Positions 8,597 through 17,284 of a stretch of 64,000 nucleotides of DNA are shown piece after piece (positions within the stretch are counted from its first letter, which is position 1; the number at the start of each line of letters is the position of its first letter). Source of the stretch: Amycolatopsis orientalis DSM 40040 = KCTC 9412. GTDB taxonomy: Bacteria > Actinomycetota > Actinomycetes > Mycobacteriales > Pseudonocardiaceae. The stretch spans positions 123,696 through 187,695 of the forward strand of contig NZ_ASJB01000097.1 in NCBI RefSeq assembly GCF_000478275.1, read 5' to 3'. Made by a program: the position numbers and the translations under genes. A model generated the notes under the pieces. The model had not been told where the DNA came from and made no database searches. It saw only the letters and a list, made by a program, of their open reading frames with translations.

Positions 8597-10042
8597 TCAG
8601 CGTGGTGCGAGCCGGATCGGCAGGCTGTCCGCGGGAACGGGCAGCGAGACGTAGTCCCAGCGGGCGGTGTAGTCCCCGGGGACCGACCAGCGATACGCCC
8701 GCAGCATCTCGTGCAGCAGCGCCTTCACCTCGAACGTGCCGAAATGCAGGCCGATGCACTTGTGCGCGCCGCCGCCGAACGGCATCCACGCGTAGCGGTG
8801 CGACTTGTCCTCGCGGCGTTCCTCGCCGAAGCGGTCCGGATCGAAGCGCATCGGGTCGGTCCAGTGCTCCGGTGCGAAATGGTTGACGGTGGGGGAGACC
8901 CCGACCAGTGTCCCTTCGGGAATGAAATGCCCGAGAACCTCGGTGTCCTTCACGGTTTTCCTTGCCAGGGAAGGTACCGGGGCGACCAGGCGCAGGGATT
9001 CCTTGATGACCAGGTCGAGAGTCGTCAGGGTCTCCAGCGCCTCGATGTCCGGCACGTCGTCGCCGAGCGCGAGGGACTCTTGGCGCGCGCGTTCCTGCCA
9101 GTCCGGGTTCTTGGCGAGGTGGTAGACGGCGGCGGCGCTGGTGATGGTCGAGGTGTCGTGCGCGGCCATCATCAGGAAGATCATGTGGTTGACGACGTCG
9201 GCGTCGGTGAAGCGGTCACCGTCTTCGGTGGTGGCGTGGCACAACGCGGTGAAGAGGTCGTCGCCGTCGCTTCGCCGTTTCGCGGGCAGGTTCGCCGAAA
9301 AGTAGCGTTCGAGTACCTTGCGGCCGTGCAGACCCGCCGCCCAGCGGCCGCCGGGCACGGGGAAGCGCACGATGGCCGTGCCCGCGCGCACGGAGTTCAC
9401 GAACGCGCGGTTGATCGCGGCCGCGTCGTCGCCGGACCGCATGCCCATGAACACGCGCGTCGCGACGTCGAGCGTGAGTTGCTTGAGGGACCAGTAGATC
9501 CGCGGGTTCGGCTTGTCCGACCAGGTCGCGACGCCCTCGCGCAGCGCCGGTCCCATCTGGTCGACGTAGCCGGTGAGCCGTTGGCGGGTGAACGCCGCCT
9601 GCATGATCCGGCGGTGCAGATGGTGCTCGCCGAAGTCGAGCAGCATCAGGCCGCGGTCGAAGAACTGCTCGATGAAGAACTTCCAGCCCTCCTGGGAGAA
9701 GGCCTTGTCCTTGTTCACCAACGCGATCTGGGTGGCCTCCGGGCCGGAGAGGGCGACGATGCGGCGGCCGAACGCGCCCATCCAGGACACCGGGCCGTAG
9801 GTTTCGTAGCGTTTGAGGCCGAATTCGATGCCGAACCGCATGAAGTCCAGTGCGTGCCCGATGACCGGCGGGCCTTCGTCGCCGAGGACGGGCTTGAGGC
9901 CGGGCGGGGCGGGCGCGAGTTCACGGACCGGCCAGGTCGCGCCGAGCCAGCGCTGGTCGACCGAACGCGGCAGGGGGATCGACGTGAGCGGCGGAACCCG
10001 CTCGCGCAGCGCCCCGGTGACCTTTTCGACCGTGCTCGCCAT
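8597..10042 (-). CDS. Cytochrome P450
   Basis: 481 residues from the chosen ATG. Seen: the I-helix oxygen-activation segment AAHDTST, the ExxR pair in KESLR, and the heme loop FGGGAHKCIG with axial Cys429. It inserts oxygen from O2 into an unknown substrate with a separate ferredoxin/reductase partner, none of which is adjacent. The overall layout (long N-terminus, FGGGAHKCIGLHFG) is closer to the CYP51/CYP120-like branch than to the short bacterial CYP105 type; this is inferred by eye. An upstream in-frame ATG at 10051 is too close to the GGGGAG ribosome site, so 10042 is preferred. A near-palindromic operator lies 50 bases upstream. Confidence 0.85.
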   Translation of the reverse strand: MASTVEKVTGALRERVPPLTSIPLPRSVDQRWLGATWPVRELAPAPPGLKPVLGDEGPPVIGHALDFMRFGIEFGLKRYETYGPVSWMGAFGRRIVALSGPEATQIALVNKDKAFSQEGWKFFIEQFFDRGLMLLDFGEHHLHRRIMQAAFTRQRLTGYVDQMGPALREGVATWSDKPNPRIYWSLKQLTLDVATRVFMGMRSGDDAAAINRAFVNSVRAGTAIVRFPVPGGRWAAGLHGRKVLERYFSANLPAKRRSDGDDLFTALCHATTEDGDRFTDADVVNHMIFLMMAAHDTSTITSAAAVYHLAKNPDWQERARQESLALGDDVPDIEALETLTTLDLVIKESLRLVAPVPSLARKTVKDTEVLGHFIPEGTLVGVSPTVNHFAPEHWTDPMRFDPDRFGEERREDKSHRYAWMPFGGGAHKCIGLHFGTFEVKALLHEMLRAYRWSVPGDYTARWDYVSLPVPADSLPIRLAPR

Positions 10043-10091
10043 GGTGACCATCTCCCCGCTGAGATCGGCTACCGCCCCACCATCGCATCCT

Positions 10092-10110
10092 TATTGACGT
10101 CCTGACAATA
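10092..10110. promoter_or_regulatory. Candidate operator upstream of the P450 gene
   Basis: TATTGACGTCCTGACAATA is a partial palindrome (outer arms TATTG/CAATA). The minus-strand sequence at 18756-18774, TATTGACATCTTGTCAACA, matches it at 15 of 19 positions and sits at a similar place before an enoyl-CoA hydratase gene. One regulator may control both. Confidence 0.45.
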
Positions 10111-10122
10111 CCTCGAAGGAAG

Positions 10123-10175
10123 TCCGTGAAGGCCTCCTTCCCTACCTTCAGAGTAGGGAAGGAGGCCTTCACGGA
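10123..10175 (-). terminator. Strong hairpin terminator after metE
   Basis: A 23-bp perfect stem (10123-10145 with 10153-10175, core GGCCTCCTTCCCTAC) and a 7-nt loop begin five bases past the metE stop. There is no long T run, as is common in actinomycetes. A single related arm, GTGAAGGCCCCCTTCCC, appears at 63942. Confidence 0.75.
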
Positions 10176-10179
10176 ACGG

Positions 10180-12453
10180 TCAGGCGAGTTCGGACCGGAC
10201 CGCGCGCGCGGCCGCGACCAGGTTCCGCAGGGCGGGCTCGACCTCGGCGTAGCCGCGGGTCTTCAGCCCGCAGTCCGGGTTGACCCAGATCCGCTCGGCG
10301 GGCACGGCGCCGACGGCGGTCCGCAACAACCCGCCGACCTCGTCGACACCGGGAACGCGTGGCGAGTGGATGTCGTACACGCCCGGCCCGACGCCGCGGC
10401 CGAAGCCCGCCGCACCGAGATCGGTGACGACCTCCATTTTCGACCGGGCGGCCTCGATGCTGGTGACGTCGGCATCGAGCGCGTCGATCGCCTTGACCAC
10501 GTCGCCGAACTCCGAATAGCACATATGCGTGTGGATCTGCGTCGCGTCGTCGATCCCGGACGTCGCCAGCCGGAACGACGAGACCGCCCAGGCGAAGTAC
10601 GCCTCGTGCGCCGCGGCCCGCAGGGGGAGCAGCTCCCGCAGCGCCGGCTCATCCACCTGGATCACGCGGATCCCGGCCTCCTGAAGATCGTGCACCTCGT
10701 CGCGGATGGCCAGCGCGACCTGGCGGGCGGTCTCGCCCAGTGGCTGGTCGTCGCGGACGAACGACCACGCCAGGATCGTCACCGGCCCGGTCAGCATCCC
10801 CTTGACCGGCTTCGCGGTCAGACTCTGCGCGTAGCGCGCCCAAGCGACCGTCATCGGTTCGGGCCGCGAGACGTCGCCGTACAGGATCGGCGGCCGGACA
10901 CAGCGGGAACCGTAGGACTGCACCCAGCCGAAGTCGGTGGCGGCGAATCCGGCCAGCCGCTCGGCGAAGTACTGCACCATGTCGTTGCGCTCGGGCTCGC
11001 CGTGCACCAGCACGTCCAGGCCGAGGTCCTCCTGCAGCCGGACGACCCGCTCGATTTCCGCCTTCATCGCGGCTTCGTAACCCGCGTCGTCCAGCGAACC
11101 CGCCTTGTGCGCGGCGCGTGCCTTCCGGACTTCGGTGGTCTGCGGGAACGAGCCGATCGTCGTGCTCGGCAACGGCGGCAGCTCCAGTGCGGCCTGCTGG
11201 GCGGCCGCCCGCCGCGCGTAGGGGGAGCGGACGGTGTCCTCGGGGCGCAGAGCCTCCAGCCGGGCGCGTATCCCGGCGTCGGCCAGGTCGGCCGCCGTGG
11301 CCCGGTCCGCGGCGGCGGCACGGGCGGCGGACAGGTCGACGCCCTCCTCCTTCAGCGCCCGGCCGAGCAGGACGACCTCGTCGACCTTCTGTTTCGCGAA
11401 GGCGAGCCAGCCCTTCAGGCGCGGATGGAGCCCGGTCTCGCGCTCGACGTCGTAAGGCACGTGCAGCAGCGAGCACGACGTCGAGACGCTGACCGCTTTC
11501 GCGGTGCCGAGCAGTGTCGCCGCCCGGCTGAGCGCGCGGGCCGGGTCGGTGCGCCAGACGTTGCGCCCGTCCACGACCCCGGCCAGGACCTCCTTGTCGC
11601 GCAAGGCGGGCTCGGCCGCGACAGCGTCCACAAAGGACTCATCGGTGACGAGGTCGACGGCGATCGCGTCGATCGGGGAGCGGGCGAGCACGCCCAGCCC
11701 GCGGCCGAGGCCGCCGAAGTAGCCCGCGACCAGGATCTTCGGCCGCGCCGTCGCCTTCGCGAGCCGGTGATAGGCGCGGATGAGGGCGTTGAGTTCCTGC
11801 TCGGTGCGATCGGCCGCGAAGGCGGGTTCGTCGAACTGAACCCACTCGACGCCTTCGTCGTGCAGCCGCCGCAGCAGCTCGACATAGCCGTCGAGGAGAT
11901 TGTCGAGCAGTTCCAGCGGGCGGAAACCCTCAGGAGCGCTCTCGGCGGCCTTGGCGAGCAGCAGGAAGGTCACCGGCCCCACCAGTACCGGCCGTGTCTC
12001 GACACCGATCGCGCGGGACTCGCGGTACTCGTCCAGCGGTTTGGTACCGGTGAGCGAGAACGTCGTGTCCGGGCCGAGTTCGGGAACGAGGTAGTGGTAG
12101 TTGGTGTCGAACCACTTCGTCATCTCCAGCGCCGGCGCGTCCTGCACCCCGCGCGCGGCGGCGAAGTAGGTGTCGAGCGGTGAGAGGCCGAGGTCGGTGA
12201 AGCGTTCCGGCAGCGCGCCGAACAGCTCGGCGGTGTCGAGCACCTGGTCGTAGTGGGAGAAGGTGTTGGAGGGGACGGAATCCAGTCCGGCGTCCTTGAG
12301 CTCCCGCCAGGTCCGCGTGCGCAGCGCACGGCCGGTCTCCAGGAGCGCGGCCTCGTCGATCTTGCCCGCCCAGTAGCGTTCGAGCGCTCGTTTGAGTTCC
12401 CGGTCCGGTCCGATCCGGGGATAGCCCAGCACAGTGGTGCCGATTTCGGTCAC
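10180..12453 (-). CDS. metE: Cobalamin-independent methionine synthase
   Basis: 757 residues, full family length. It moves the methyl group of 5-methyltetrahydropteroyl-triglutamate to homocysteine in the cytoplasm. The zinc ligands are visible: His643 and Cys645 in THMCYSEF, Glu666 in SIEAARS and Cys728 in NPDCGLKTR. The N-terminal ILGYPRIG-like segment (TVLGYPRIG) marks the start, placing it at the GTG at 12453 with GAGGAGAG upstream; longer readings run into the riboswitch leader. The cobalamin riboswitch upstream implies repression when B12 is present, so a B12-dependent MetH is expected elsewhere. Confidence 0.95.
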   Translation of the reverse strand: MTEIGTTVLGYPRIGPDRELKRALERYWAGKIDEAALLETGRALRTRTWRELKDAGLDSVPSNTFSHYDQVLDTAELFGALPERFTDLGLSPLDTYFAAARGVQDAPALEMTKWFDTNYHYLVPELGPDTTFSLTGTKPLDEYRESRAIGVETRPVLVGPVTFLLLAKAAESAPEGFRPLELLDNLLDGYVELLRRLHDEGVEWVQFDEPAFAADRTEQELNALIRAYHRLAKATARPKILVAGYFGGLGRGLGVLARSPIDAIAVDLVTDESFVDAVAAEPALRDKEVLAGVVDGRNVWRTDPARALSRAATLLGTAKAVSVSTSCSLLHVPYDVERETGLHPRLKGWLAFAKQKVDEVVLLGRALKEEGVDLSAARAAAADRATAADLADAGIRARLEALRPEDTVRSPYARRAAAQQAALELPPLPSTTIGSFPQTTEVRKARAAHKAGSLDDAGYEAAMKAEIERVVRLQEDLGLDVLVHGEPERNDMVQYFAERLAGFAATDFGWVQSYGSRCVRPPILYGDVSRPEPMTVAWARYAQSLTAKPVKGMLTGPVTILAWSFVRDDQPLGETARQVALAIRDEVHDLQEAGIRVIQVDEPALRELLPLRAAAHEAYFAWAVSSFRLATSGIDDATQIHTHMCYSEFGDVVKAIDALDADVTSIEAARSKMEVVTDLGAAGFGRGVGPGVYDIHSPRVPGVDEVGGLLRTAVGAVPAERIWVNPDCGLKTRGYAEVEPALRNLVAAARAVRSELA

Positions 12454-12561
12454 AGCTCTCTCCTCGCGAGCTTGTCGGGGAGCCCGGAGCGCGCGCGGGA
12501 ATGACCGCCGTTCGGTCGTGCCCATCCCACGAGGCCCGGACTCACGCACGCCGTCGGCGCG

Positions 12562-12765
12562 CGTACCACGGGCAGGTCTTCGGACTCGTGGGCGAAACGC
12601 TCGCTCCTACCGGCCGTCGCTTCCCGGGTCGCCATGACCCAGTGCTTTACCGTGTCTCGCACGGTGACGGCTTTCGTTCCCACATACCGCTGCGGGGCAG
12701 TCCCGGATTCCCACCGGGTTCCCTGTTACCTCGACCGGCCTGGGAGGCCGGGCGAACCAGTAGCA
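12562..12765 (-). promoter_or_regulatory. Cobalamin (B12) riboswitch controlling metE
   Basis: On the minus strand the leader carries the conserved B12-riboswitch segments in order: GGGAAcccGGTGGGAATCC, then GGACTGCCCCGCAGCGG with a following A/G-rich stretch, and near the 3' end GAGTCCGAAGACCTGCC (12571-12587). About 110 bases separate it from the metE start, room for a terminator or ribosome-site sequestering switch. B12 binding should shut metE off. Borders are approximate. Confidence 0.92.
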
Positions 12766-12789
12766 CTGTGGAGCGTACTCAGTCGAGCC

Positions 12790-12833
12790 TCGTGAGTGGT
12801 AATGACGGTTAGAACCATCACTACCACTCACGA
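12790..12833. repeat. 44-bp palindromic repeat, family A copy 2 (imperfect)
   Basis: The left arm matches the family; the right arm has two changes (AACCATCACTACC instead of AACCGTCATTACC), so this copy has lost perfect pairing. It lies between the nrdB terminator and the metE leader. Confidence 0.8.
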
Positions 12834-12842
12834 GGCGCGTGA

Positions 12843-12880
12843 AAAGGCCCGCCCGGCGCGAGTGCGCGGGGCGGGCCTTT
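12843..12880 (-). terminator. Intrinsic terminator of nrdB
   Basis: AAAGGCCCGCCC pairs with GGGCGGGCCTTT around a GC-rich loop. On the nrdB transcript the stem is followed by TTTTC. It starts 15 bases after the nrdB stop. Confidence 0.75.
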
Positions 12881-12895
12881 CCTCGGCTCAGGTGA

Positions 12896-13972
12896 TCAGT
12901 CCCAGTCGAGGGCGCCACCGGACTGGTACTCGATGACGCGGGTCTCGAAGAAGTTCTTCTCCTTCTTGAGGTCCATCGCCTCCGACATCCACGGGAACGG
13001 GTTCTCCGTCTCGCCGAAGATCGGCGCGAGGCCGATCTGCTGCGCCCGCCGGTCGGTGATGAAGTGCATGTACTGCTCGATCAGCTCGGCCGAGAGCCCG
13101 AGCATGCCGCGCGGCATGGTGTCGCGGGCGTAGGCGACCTCGAGTTCGCACGCCTCGGTCAGCATCGTCCGGATCTCCGCCTGGAACTCCTCGGTCCACA
13201 GGTGCGGGTTCTCGATCTTGATCTGGTTGATGCAGTCGATGCCGAAGTTCAGGTGGATCGACTCGTCGCGCAGGATGTACTGGTACTGCTCGGCGATCCC
13301 GATCATCTTGTTCCGGCGGCCGAGCGAGAGGATCTGCGCGAAGCCGGTGTAGAACCACATGCCTTCGAAGATCACGTAGAACGCGACCAGGTCCCGCAGG
13401 AAGTTCTGGTCGGCTTCGGGGGTGCCGGTCTCGAAGTCCGGGTTCTCCAGGTTCTGCGTGTACTTCAGCGCCCACGCGTCCTTGTCCGAGATGGACGGGA
13501 CCTCGCGGTACATGTTGAACAGCTCGCCCTCGACCAGGCCGAGGCTCTCGCAGATGTACTGGAAGGTGTGCGTGTGCACGGCCTCCTCGAACGCCTGGCG
13601 CAGCAGGTACTGGCGGCATTCGGGGTTGGTGATCTGCCGGTACACCGCGAGCACGATGTTGTTGGCCACCAGCGATTCCGCGGTGGCGAAGAAGCCGAGG
13701 TTGCGCTTGAGCATGGTGCGCTCGTCCTCGGTGAGGCCGTCGGGCGACTTCCACAGCGCGATGTCGGCCTGCATGGCGACCTCGGTCGGCATCCAGTGGT
13801 TGTTGCAGCCGGCGAGGTACTTCTCCCAGGCCCAGGTGTACTTCATCGGCAGCAGCTGGTTGACGTCGGCGCGGGCGTTGATCATCCGCTTGTCGTCGAC
13901 GTTGATGCGGGCGGCGCCGACTTCGATCTCACCGAGGCCGGTGGCGTCGGTCGAAGCGTCAAAGGTGGTCAT
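12896..13972 (-). CDS. nrdB: Class I ribonucleotide reductase, small subunit (class Ic-like)
   Basis: 358 residues. It supplies the metal-based radical for reduction of ribonucleoside diphosphates by NrdA. Carboxylate/histidine metal ligands are seen in FFATAES (Glu99), EEAVH (Glu130, His133), FEGMWF and RDESIH. The residue four after His133, which is the radical Tyr in class Ia enzymes, is Phe137, and the first ligand is Glu rather than Asp. Both features match the chlamydial class Ic (Mn/Fe) small subunit, and the surrounding HTHTFQYICESLGL is very like it. The ATG at 13972 is preferred over the TTG just before it. It lies downstream of nrdA with a palindrome between them. Confidence 0.92.
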   Translation of the reverse strand: MTTFDASTDATGLGEIEVGAARINVDDKRMINARADVNQLLPMKYTWAWEKYLAGCNNHWMPTEVAMQADIALWKSPDGLTEDERTMLKRNLGFFATAESLVANNIVLAVYRQITNPECRQYLLRQAFEEAVHTHTFQYICESLGLVEGELFNMYREVPSISDKDAWALKYTQNLENPDFETGTPEADQNFLRDLVAFYVIFEGMWFYTGFAQILSLGRRNKMIGIAEQYQYILRDESIHLNFGIDCINQIKIENPHLWTEEFQAEIRTMLTEACELEVAYARDTMPRGMLGLSAELIEQYMHFITDRRAQQIGLAPIFGETENPFPWMSEAMDLKKEKNFFETRVIEYQSGGALDWD

Positions 13973-13997
13973 CAAGGCTCACTTCACGATTCGGGGG

Positions 13998-14041
13998 TCG
14001 TGAGTGGTAATGACGGTTAGAACCGTCATTACCACTCACGA
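13998..14041. repeat. 44-bp palindromic repeat, family A copy 3, between nrdA and nrdB
   Basis: Perfect 21-bp arms with centre AG, seven bases past the nrdA stop and 25 bases before the nrdB ATG. If nrdA and nrdB share a transcript, the hairpin would lie inside it. Confidence 0.9.
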
Positions 14042-14048
14042 GGGCGGC

Positions 14049-17048
14049 TTACTGGCAGGCTTCGCAGTCGGGGTCGTCGATGCGGCAGGCCGCGCCGTCG
14101 GTGGCGACGAAGTCGACGTCGGCGACCTGCGGCATCTCCTTCGGCTCCGGCTTGGCTGCCGGTGCCGGAGCGGTCACCGGGACGGCCGGGACCGCGGCGG
14201 CGGGCGACGGCGAGACCGCGGCGGAAGCCGACGGGGCGGGCGGGGCCGCAGGGGCCGGTGCCGGTGCGGCGGCCTTCGGCGTGGGCGGGGCCGGGGTGGC
14301 CGAGACCGCGTTCAGCTTGCCGTCGGTGCCGCGCAGGGTGCTCTTCTCCACGTGCGTCGCGGACCGCGCCCGCAGGTAGTACGTGGTCTTGAGGCCCTTG
14401 TGCCAGGCGTAGCGGTACAGCTCGTCGAGCTTGCGGCCGCTGGGCGCCGCGATGTACAGGTTCAGCGACTGCGCCTGGTCGATCCACTTCTGGCGCCGCG
14501 AACCGGCGTCCACCAGCCACTTCGACTCGATCTCGAAAGCGGTGGCGTACAGCGCCTTCAGGTCGTCGGGCACGCGGTCGATCTGGCCGAGGCTGCCGTC
14601 GAAGTACTTCAGGTCCGACACCATGACCTCGTCCCACAGCCCGCGCTCCTTGAGCGAGCGGACCAGGTGCGGGTTCACCACGGTGAAGTCGCCGGACATG
14701 TTCGACTTGACGAACAGGTTCTGGAACAGCGGCTCGATCGACTGCCCGACCCCGCAGATGTTGGAGATCGTCGCGGTCGGCGCGATCGCCATCACGTTGG
14801 AGTTGCGCATGCCGACGGTCTTGACTCGCTCCCGCAGCGGCGCCCAGTCCAAAGTGGACGAGGTGTCGACGTCGAGCGCGTCGCCCTGCCGGGCGTCGAT
14901 CAACAGCTGCAGCGAGTCGATCGGCAGGATTCCCTTGCTCCACAAGGAACCCTCGAACGTCTGGTACTGGCCGCGCTCCTCGGCGAGGTCGGTCGAAGCC
15001 GAGATCGCGTAGTAGCTGATGTGCTCCATGCTGGTGTCCGCGAACTGGACGGCCTCGTCCGAGGACAGCGGCACGCCGATCTCGAACAGCGCGTCCTGGA
15101 AGCCCATCAGGCCCAGCCCGATCGGGCGGTGACGCAGGTTGGAGCGGCGCGCTTCCGGGATCGTGTAGAAGTTGATGTCGATCACGTTGTCGAGCATGCG
15201 GACCGCGGTGCGCACGGTCTTCTCGAGGCGCTTCGTGTCGAGGCCCTCGGGGGTGACGTGCTTGAGCAGGTTCACCGAACCGAGGTTGCAGACCGCGACT
15301 TCGTCGGTGGTGGTGTTCAGGGTGATCTCGGTGCACAGGTTGGACGAGTGCACGACACCCACATGCTGCTGCGGCGAACGCAGGTTGCACGGGTCCTTGA
15401 AGGTGATCCACGGGTGGCCGGTCTCGAACAGCATGGTCAGCATGCGGCGCCACAGGTCGACCGCGCGGACCTTGCGGAACACCTTCATCTCGCCACGCTC
15501 GGCGGCGGCCTCGTACTCGCGGTAGCGCTCGGCGAACGCGGTGCCGTAGAGGTCGTGCAGATCCGGGGTCTCGTTCGGCGAGAACAGGGTCCACTGCGCG
15601 TCGGCCTCGACGCGGCGGAGGAACTCGTCCGGCACCCAGTTCGCGGTGTTCATGTCGTGCGTACGACGACGGTCGTCACCGGTGTTCTTGCGCAGGTCGA
15701 GGAATTCCTCGATGTCCACGTGCCAGGTCTCGAGGTACGCGCAGGCCGCGCCCTTGCGCTTGCCGCCCTGGTTCACCGCGACCGCGGTGTCGTTGGCGAT
15801 CTTGAGGAACGGCACGACGCCCTGCGACTGGCCGTTGGTGCCCTTGATGTGCGCGCCGAGGCCGCGGACCGGGGTCCAGTCGTTGCCGAGACCGCCCGAG
15901 TACTTCGCCAGCAGCGCGTTGTTCTTGTACGCCTGGAAGATCGAGTCCAGGTCGTCGTCCACCGTGGTCAGGAAGCAGGACGACAGCTGCGGGCGGGTGG
16001 TGCCCGAGTTGAACAGCGTCGGGGTGGACGCCATGAAGTGGAACGACGACAGCAGTTCGTAGAACTCGATGGCGCGGTCTTCGCGGTTGTCCTCGCGGAT
16101 GGCCAGGCCCATCGCGACGCGCATGAAGAACGCCTGCGGCAGCTCGAAACGGACGCCGTTGTGGTGCTGGAAGTACCGGTCGTACAGCGTCTGCAGGCCG
16201 AGGAAGCCGAAGTCGAGGTCACGTTCGGCGCGGATGGCCGAGGTGATCTTGTCCAGGTCGAAGGTCTGCAGCTCGGGGTTGACCAGCTCCAGTTCGATGG
16301 CGCGCTTGAGGTAGTCCCGGAAGTACTGCGGGTACCGCGCGGTCATCTCGTCCTGGCTGGCCTGCTGCGGAACGCCCGCGAGGTAGCTGAGCGCCTCGCC
16401 GCGGAGCTTGTCCGCCAGCAGCCGGGCGCTGACGTAGGAGTAGTTCGGCTCCTGCTCGACGAGCACGCGCGCGGCCATGATCTGGGCGAGGGCGAGTTCG
16501 TCGGCGCTGATGCCGTCGTAGAGGTTGCGCTTGGCCTCGGCCAGCACCGGCTCGGCCGAGACGTCCTCGAGTCCGGCGACGGCCTCGCCGACGACGTGCG
16601 AGACGCGGGCCCAGTCGAGCGGGCGGAGCGTGCCGTCGGCCGCCTTGACGCTGATGGCGACGTCGGAGGAGGCGGGCTTCTCGGCCTCGCGGGCCTTCGC
16701 GCGCTCATCGCGGTACAGGACGTAGGCGCGGGCGACCTTGTGGTGCTCGCCGCGCATCAGCGCGAGTTCGACGATGTCCTGGATCTGCTCGATGTGCAGC
16801 GCGGTCTCCGGACCGGCGTGGCGGAGCAGGGTGGTCTCGATCTGCTCGGTCAGTTCCTTGACCAGGTGGTGGATCCGCGACGAAGCGGCCGCGTCACCGC
16901 CCTCGACGGCGAGGAAGGCCTTGGTCACCGCGACCGAGATCTTGTTCGCGTCGAAGGGGGACACGCTGCCGTCCCGCCGGATGACTCGCACGGTCGCGGG
17001 CGTCGTGTCCGAAGACGAAGGCGGCCGCTGACCGGTTTCCACTGACAT
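14049..17048 (-). CDS. nrdA: Class I ribonucleotide reductase, large catalytic subunit
   Basis: 999 residues. It reduces ribonucleoside diphosphates to deoxy forms with NrdB. An ATP-cone (about 18-110) gives allosteric activity control. Catalytic features: Cys in SSCFLTTVDD, the N-x-C-x-E set in SSNLCTEI, Cys in VAVCNLGS, the radical-relay Tyr pair in TTYYLRARS, and the C-terminal swivel pair in DCEACQ. A long Ala/Pro linker (about residues 895-970) separates the barrel from that tail, longer than usual. The Met start at 17048 is supported by MSVETG and a normal leader. A possible NrdR box lies upstream; no B12 riboswitch is present here. Confidence 0.95.
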   Translation of the reverse strand: MSVETGQRPPSSSDTTPATVRVIRRDGSVSPFDANKISVAVTKAFLAVEGGDAAASSRIHHLVKELTEQIETTLLRHAGPETALHIEQIQDIVELALMRGEHHKVARAYVLYRDERAKAREAEKPASSDVAISVKAADGTLRPLDWARVSHVVGEAVAGLEDVSAEPVLAEAKRNLYDGISADELALAQIMAARVLVEQEPNYSYVSARLLADKLRGEALSYLAGVPQQASQDEMTARYPQYFRDYLKRAIELELVNPELQTFDLDKITSAIRAERDLDFGFLGLQTLYDRYFQHHNGVRFELPQAFFMRVAMGLAIREDNREDRAIEFYELLSSFHFMASTPTLFNSGTTRPQLSSCFLTTVDDDLDSIFQAYKNNALLAKYSGGLGNDWTPVRGLGAHIKGTNGQSQGVVPFLKIANDTAVAVNQGGKRKGAACAYLETWHVDIEEFLDLRKNTGDDRRRTHDMNTANWVPDEFLRRVEADAQWTLFSPNETPDLHDLYGTAFAERYREYEAAAERGEMKVFRKVRAVDLWRRMLTMLFETGHPWITFKDPCNLRSPQQHVGVVHSSNLCTEITLNTTTDEVAVCNLGSVNLLKHVTPEGLDTKRLEKTVRTAVRMLDNVIDINFYTIPEARRSNLRHRPIGLGLMGFQDALFEIGVPLSSDEAVQFADTSMEHISYYAISASTDLAEERGQYQTFEGSLWSKGILPIDSLQLLIDARQGDALDVDTSSTLDWAPLRERVKTVGMRNSNVMAIAPTATISNICGVGQSIEPLFQNLFVKSNMSGDFTVVNPHLVRSLKERGLWDEVMVSDLKYFDGSLGQIDRVPDDLKALYATAFEIESKWLVDAGSRRQKWIDQAQSLNLYIAAPSGRKLDELYRYAWHKGLKTTYYLRARSATHVEKSTLRGTDGKLNAVSATPAPPTPKAAAPAPAPAAPPAPSASAAVSPSPAAAVPAVPVTAPAPAAKPEPKEMPQVADVDFVATDGAACRIDDPDCEACQ

Positions 17049-17190
17049 GCGTCACTCCACTGTGTCTCTCGAAAAAGGGCGCGTTGAAGCACCACAAGGC
17101 CTCACAAGGCCGTGCGCTGCAGGTTCACCAAGCTGTCCGACAACCGCTCCCGAGCGGTCTCCCCGTCGCTGGGCGATGTCGGTTCCCAGA

Positions 17191-17222
17191 GACTACATGT
17201 AGGGGTCGGAGGCTGCACGTGC
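17191..17222 (-). promoter_or_regulatory. Possible NrdR-box pair upstream of nrdA
   Basis: ACTACATGTAGGGGT (palindromic core TACATGTA, 17194-17201) resembles NrdR boxes. A weaker palindrome, GCACGTGC (17215-17222), is centred 21 bases away on the same helix face. NrdR represses ribonucleotide reductase genes in most bacteria. The second box is poor, so this is tentative. Confidence 0.35.
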
Positions 17223-17284
17223 CCCAATGGGTGGCGTGTCGCTGGCTCACCCTGCCGGGTTAGACGATCACGCTCAGCGGCTGG

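Noticed and set aside
14004..17045. A 1013-codon open frame on the plus strand opposite nrdA
   Set aside because: It is the GC-driven antisense shadow of nrdA: low-complexity Arg/Val/Asp composition, no domain, and no ribosome site of its own.
17049..17284. A second cobalamin riboswitch upstream of nrdA
   Set aside because: The conserved segments (GGTGGGAATCC, CTGCCCCGC, the 3' GAAGACCTGCC part) are not present.
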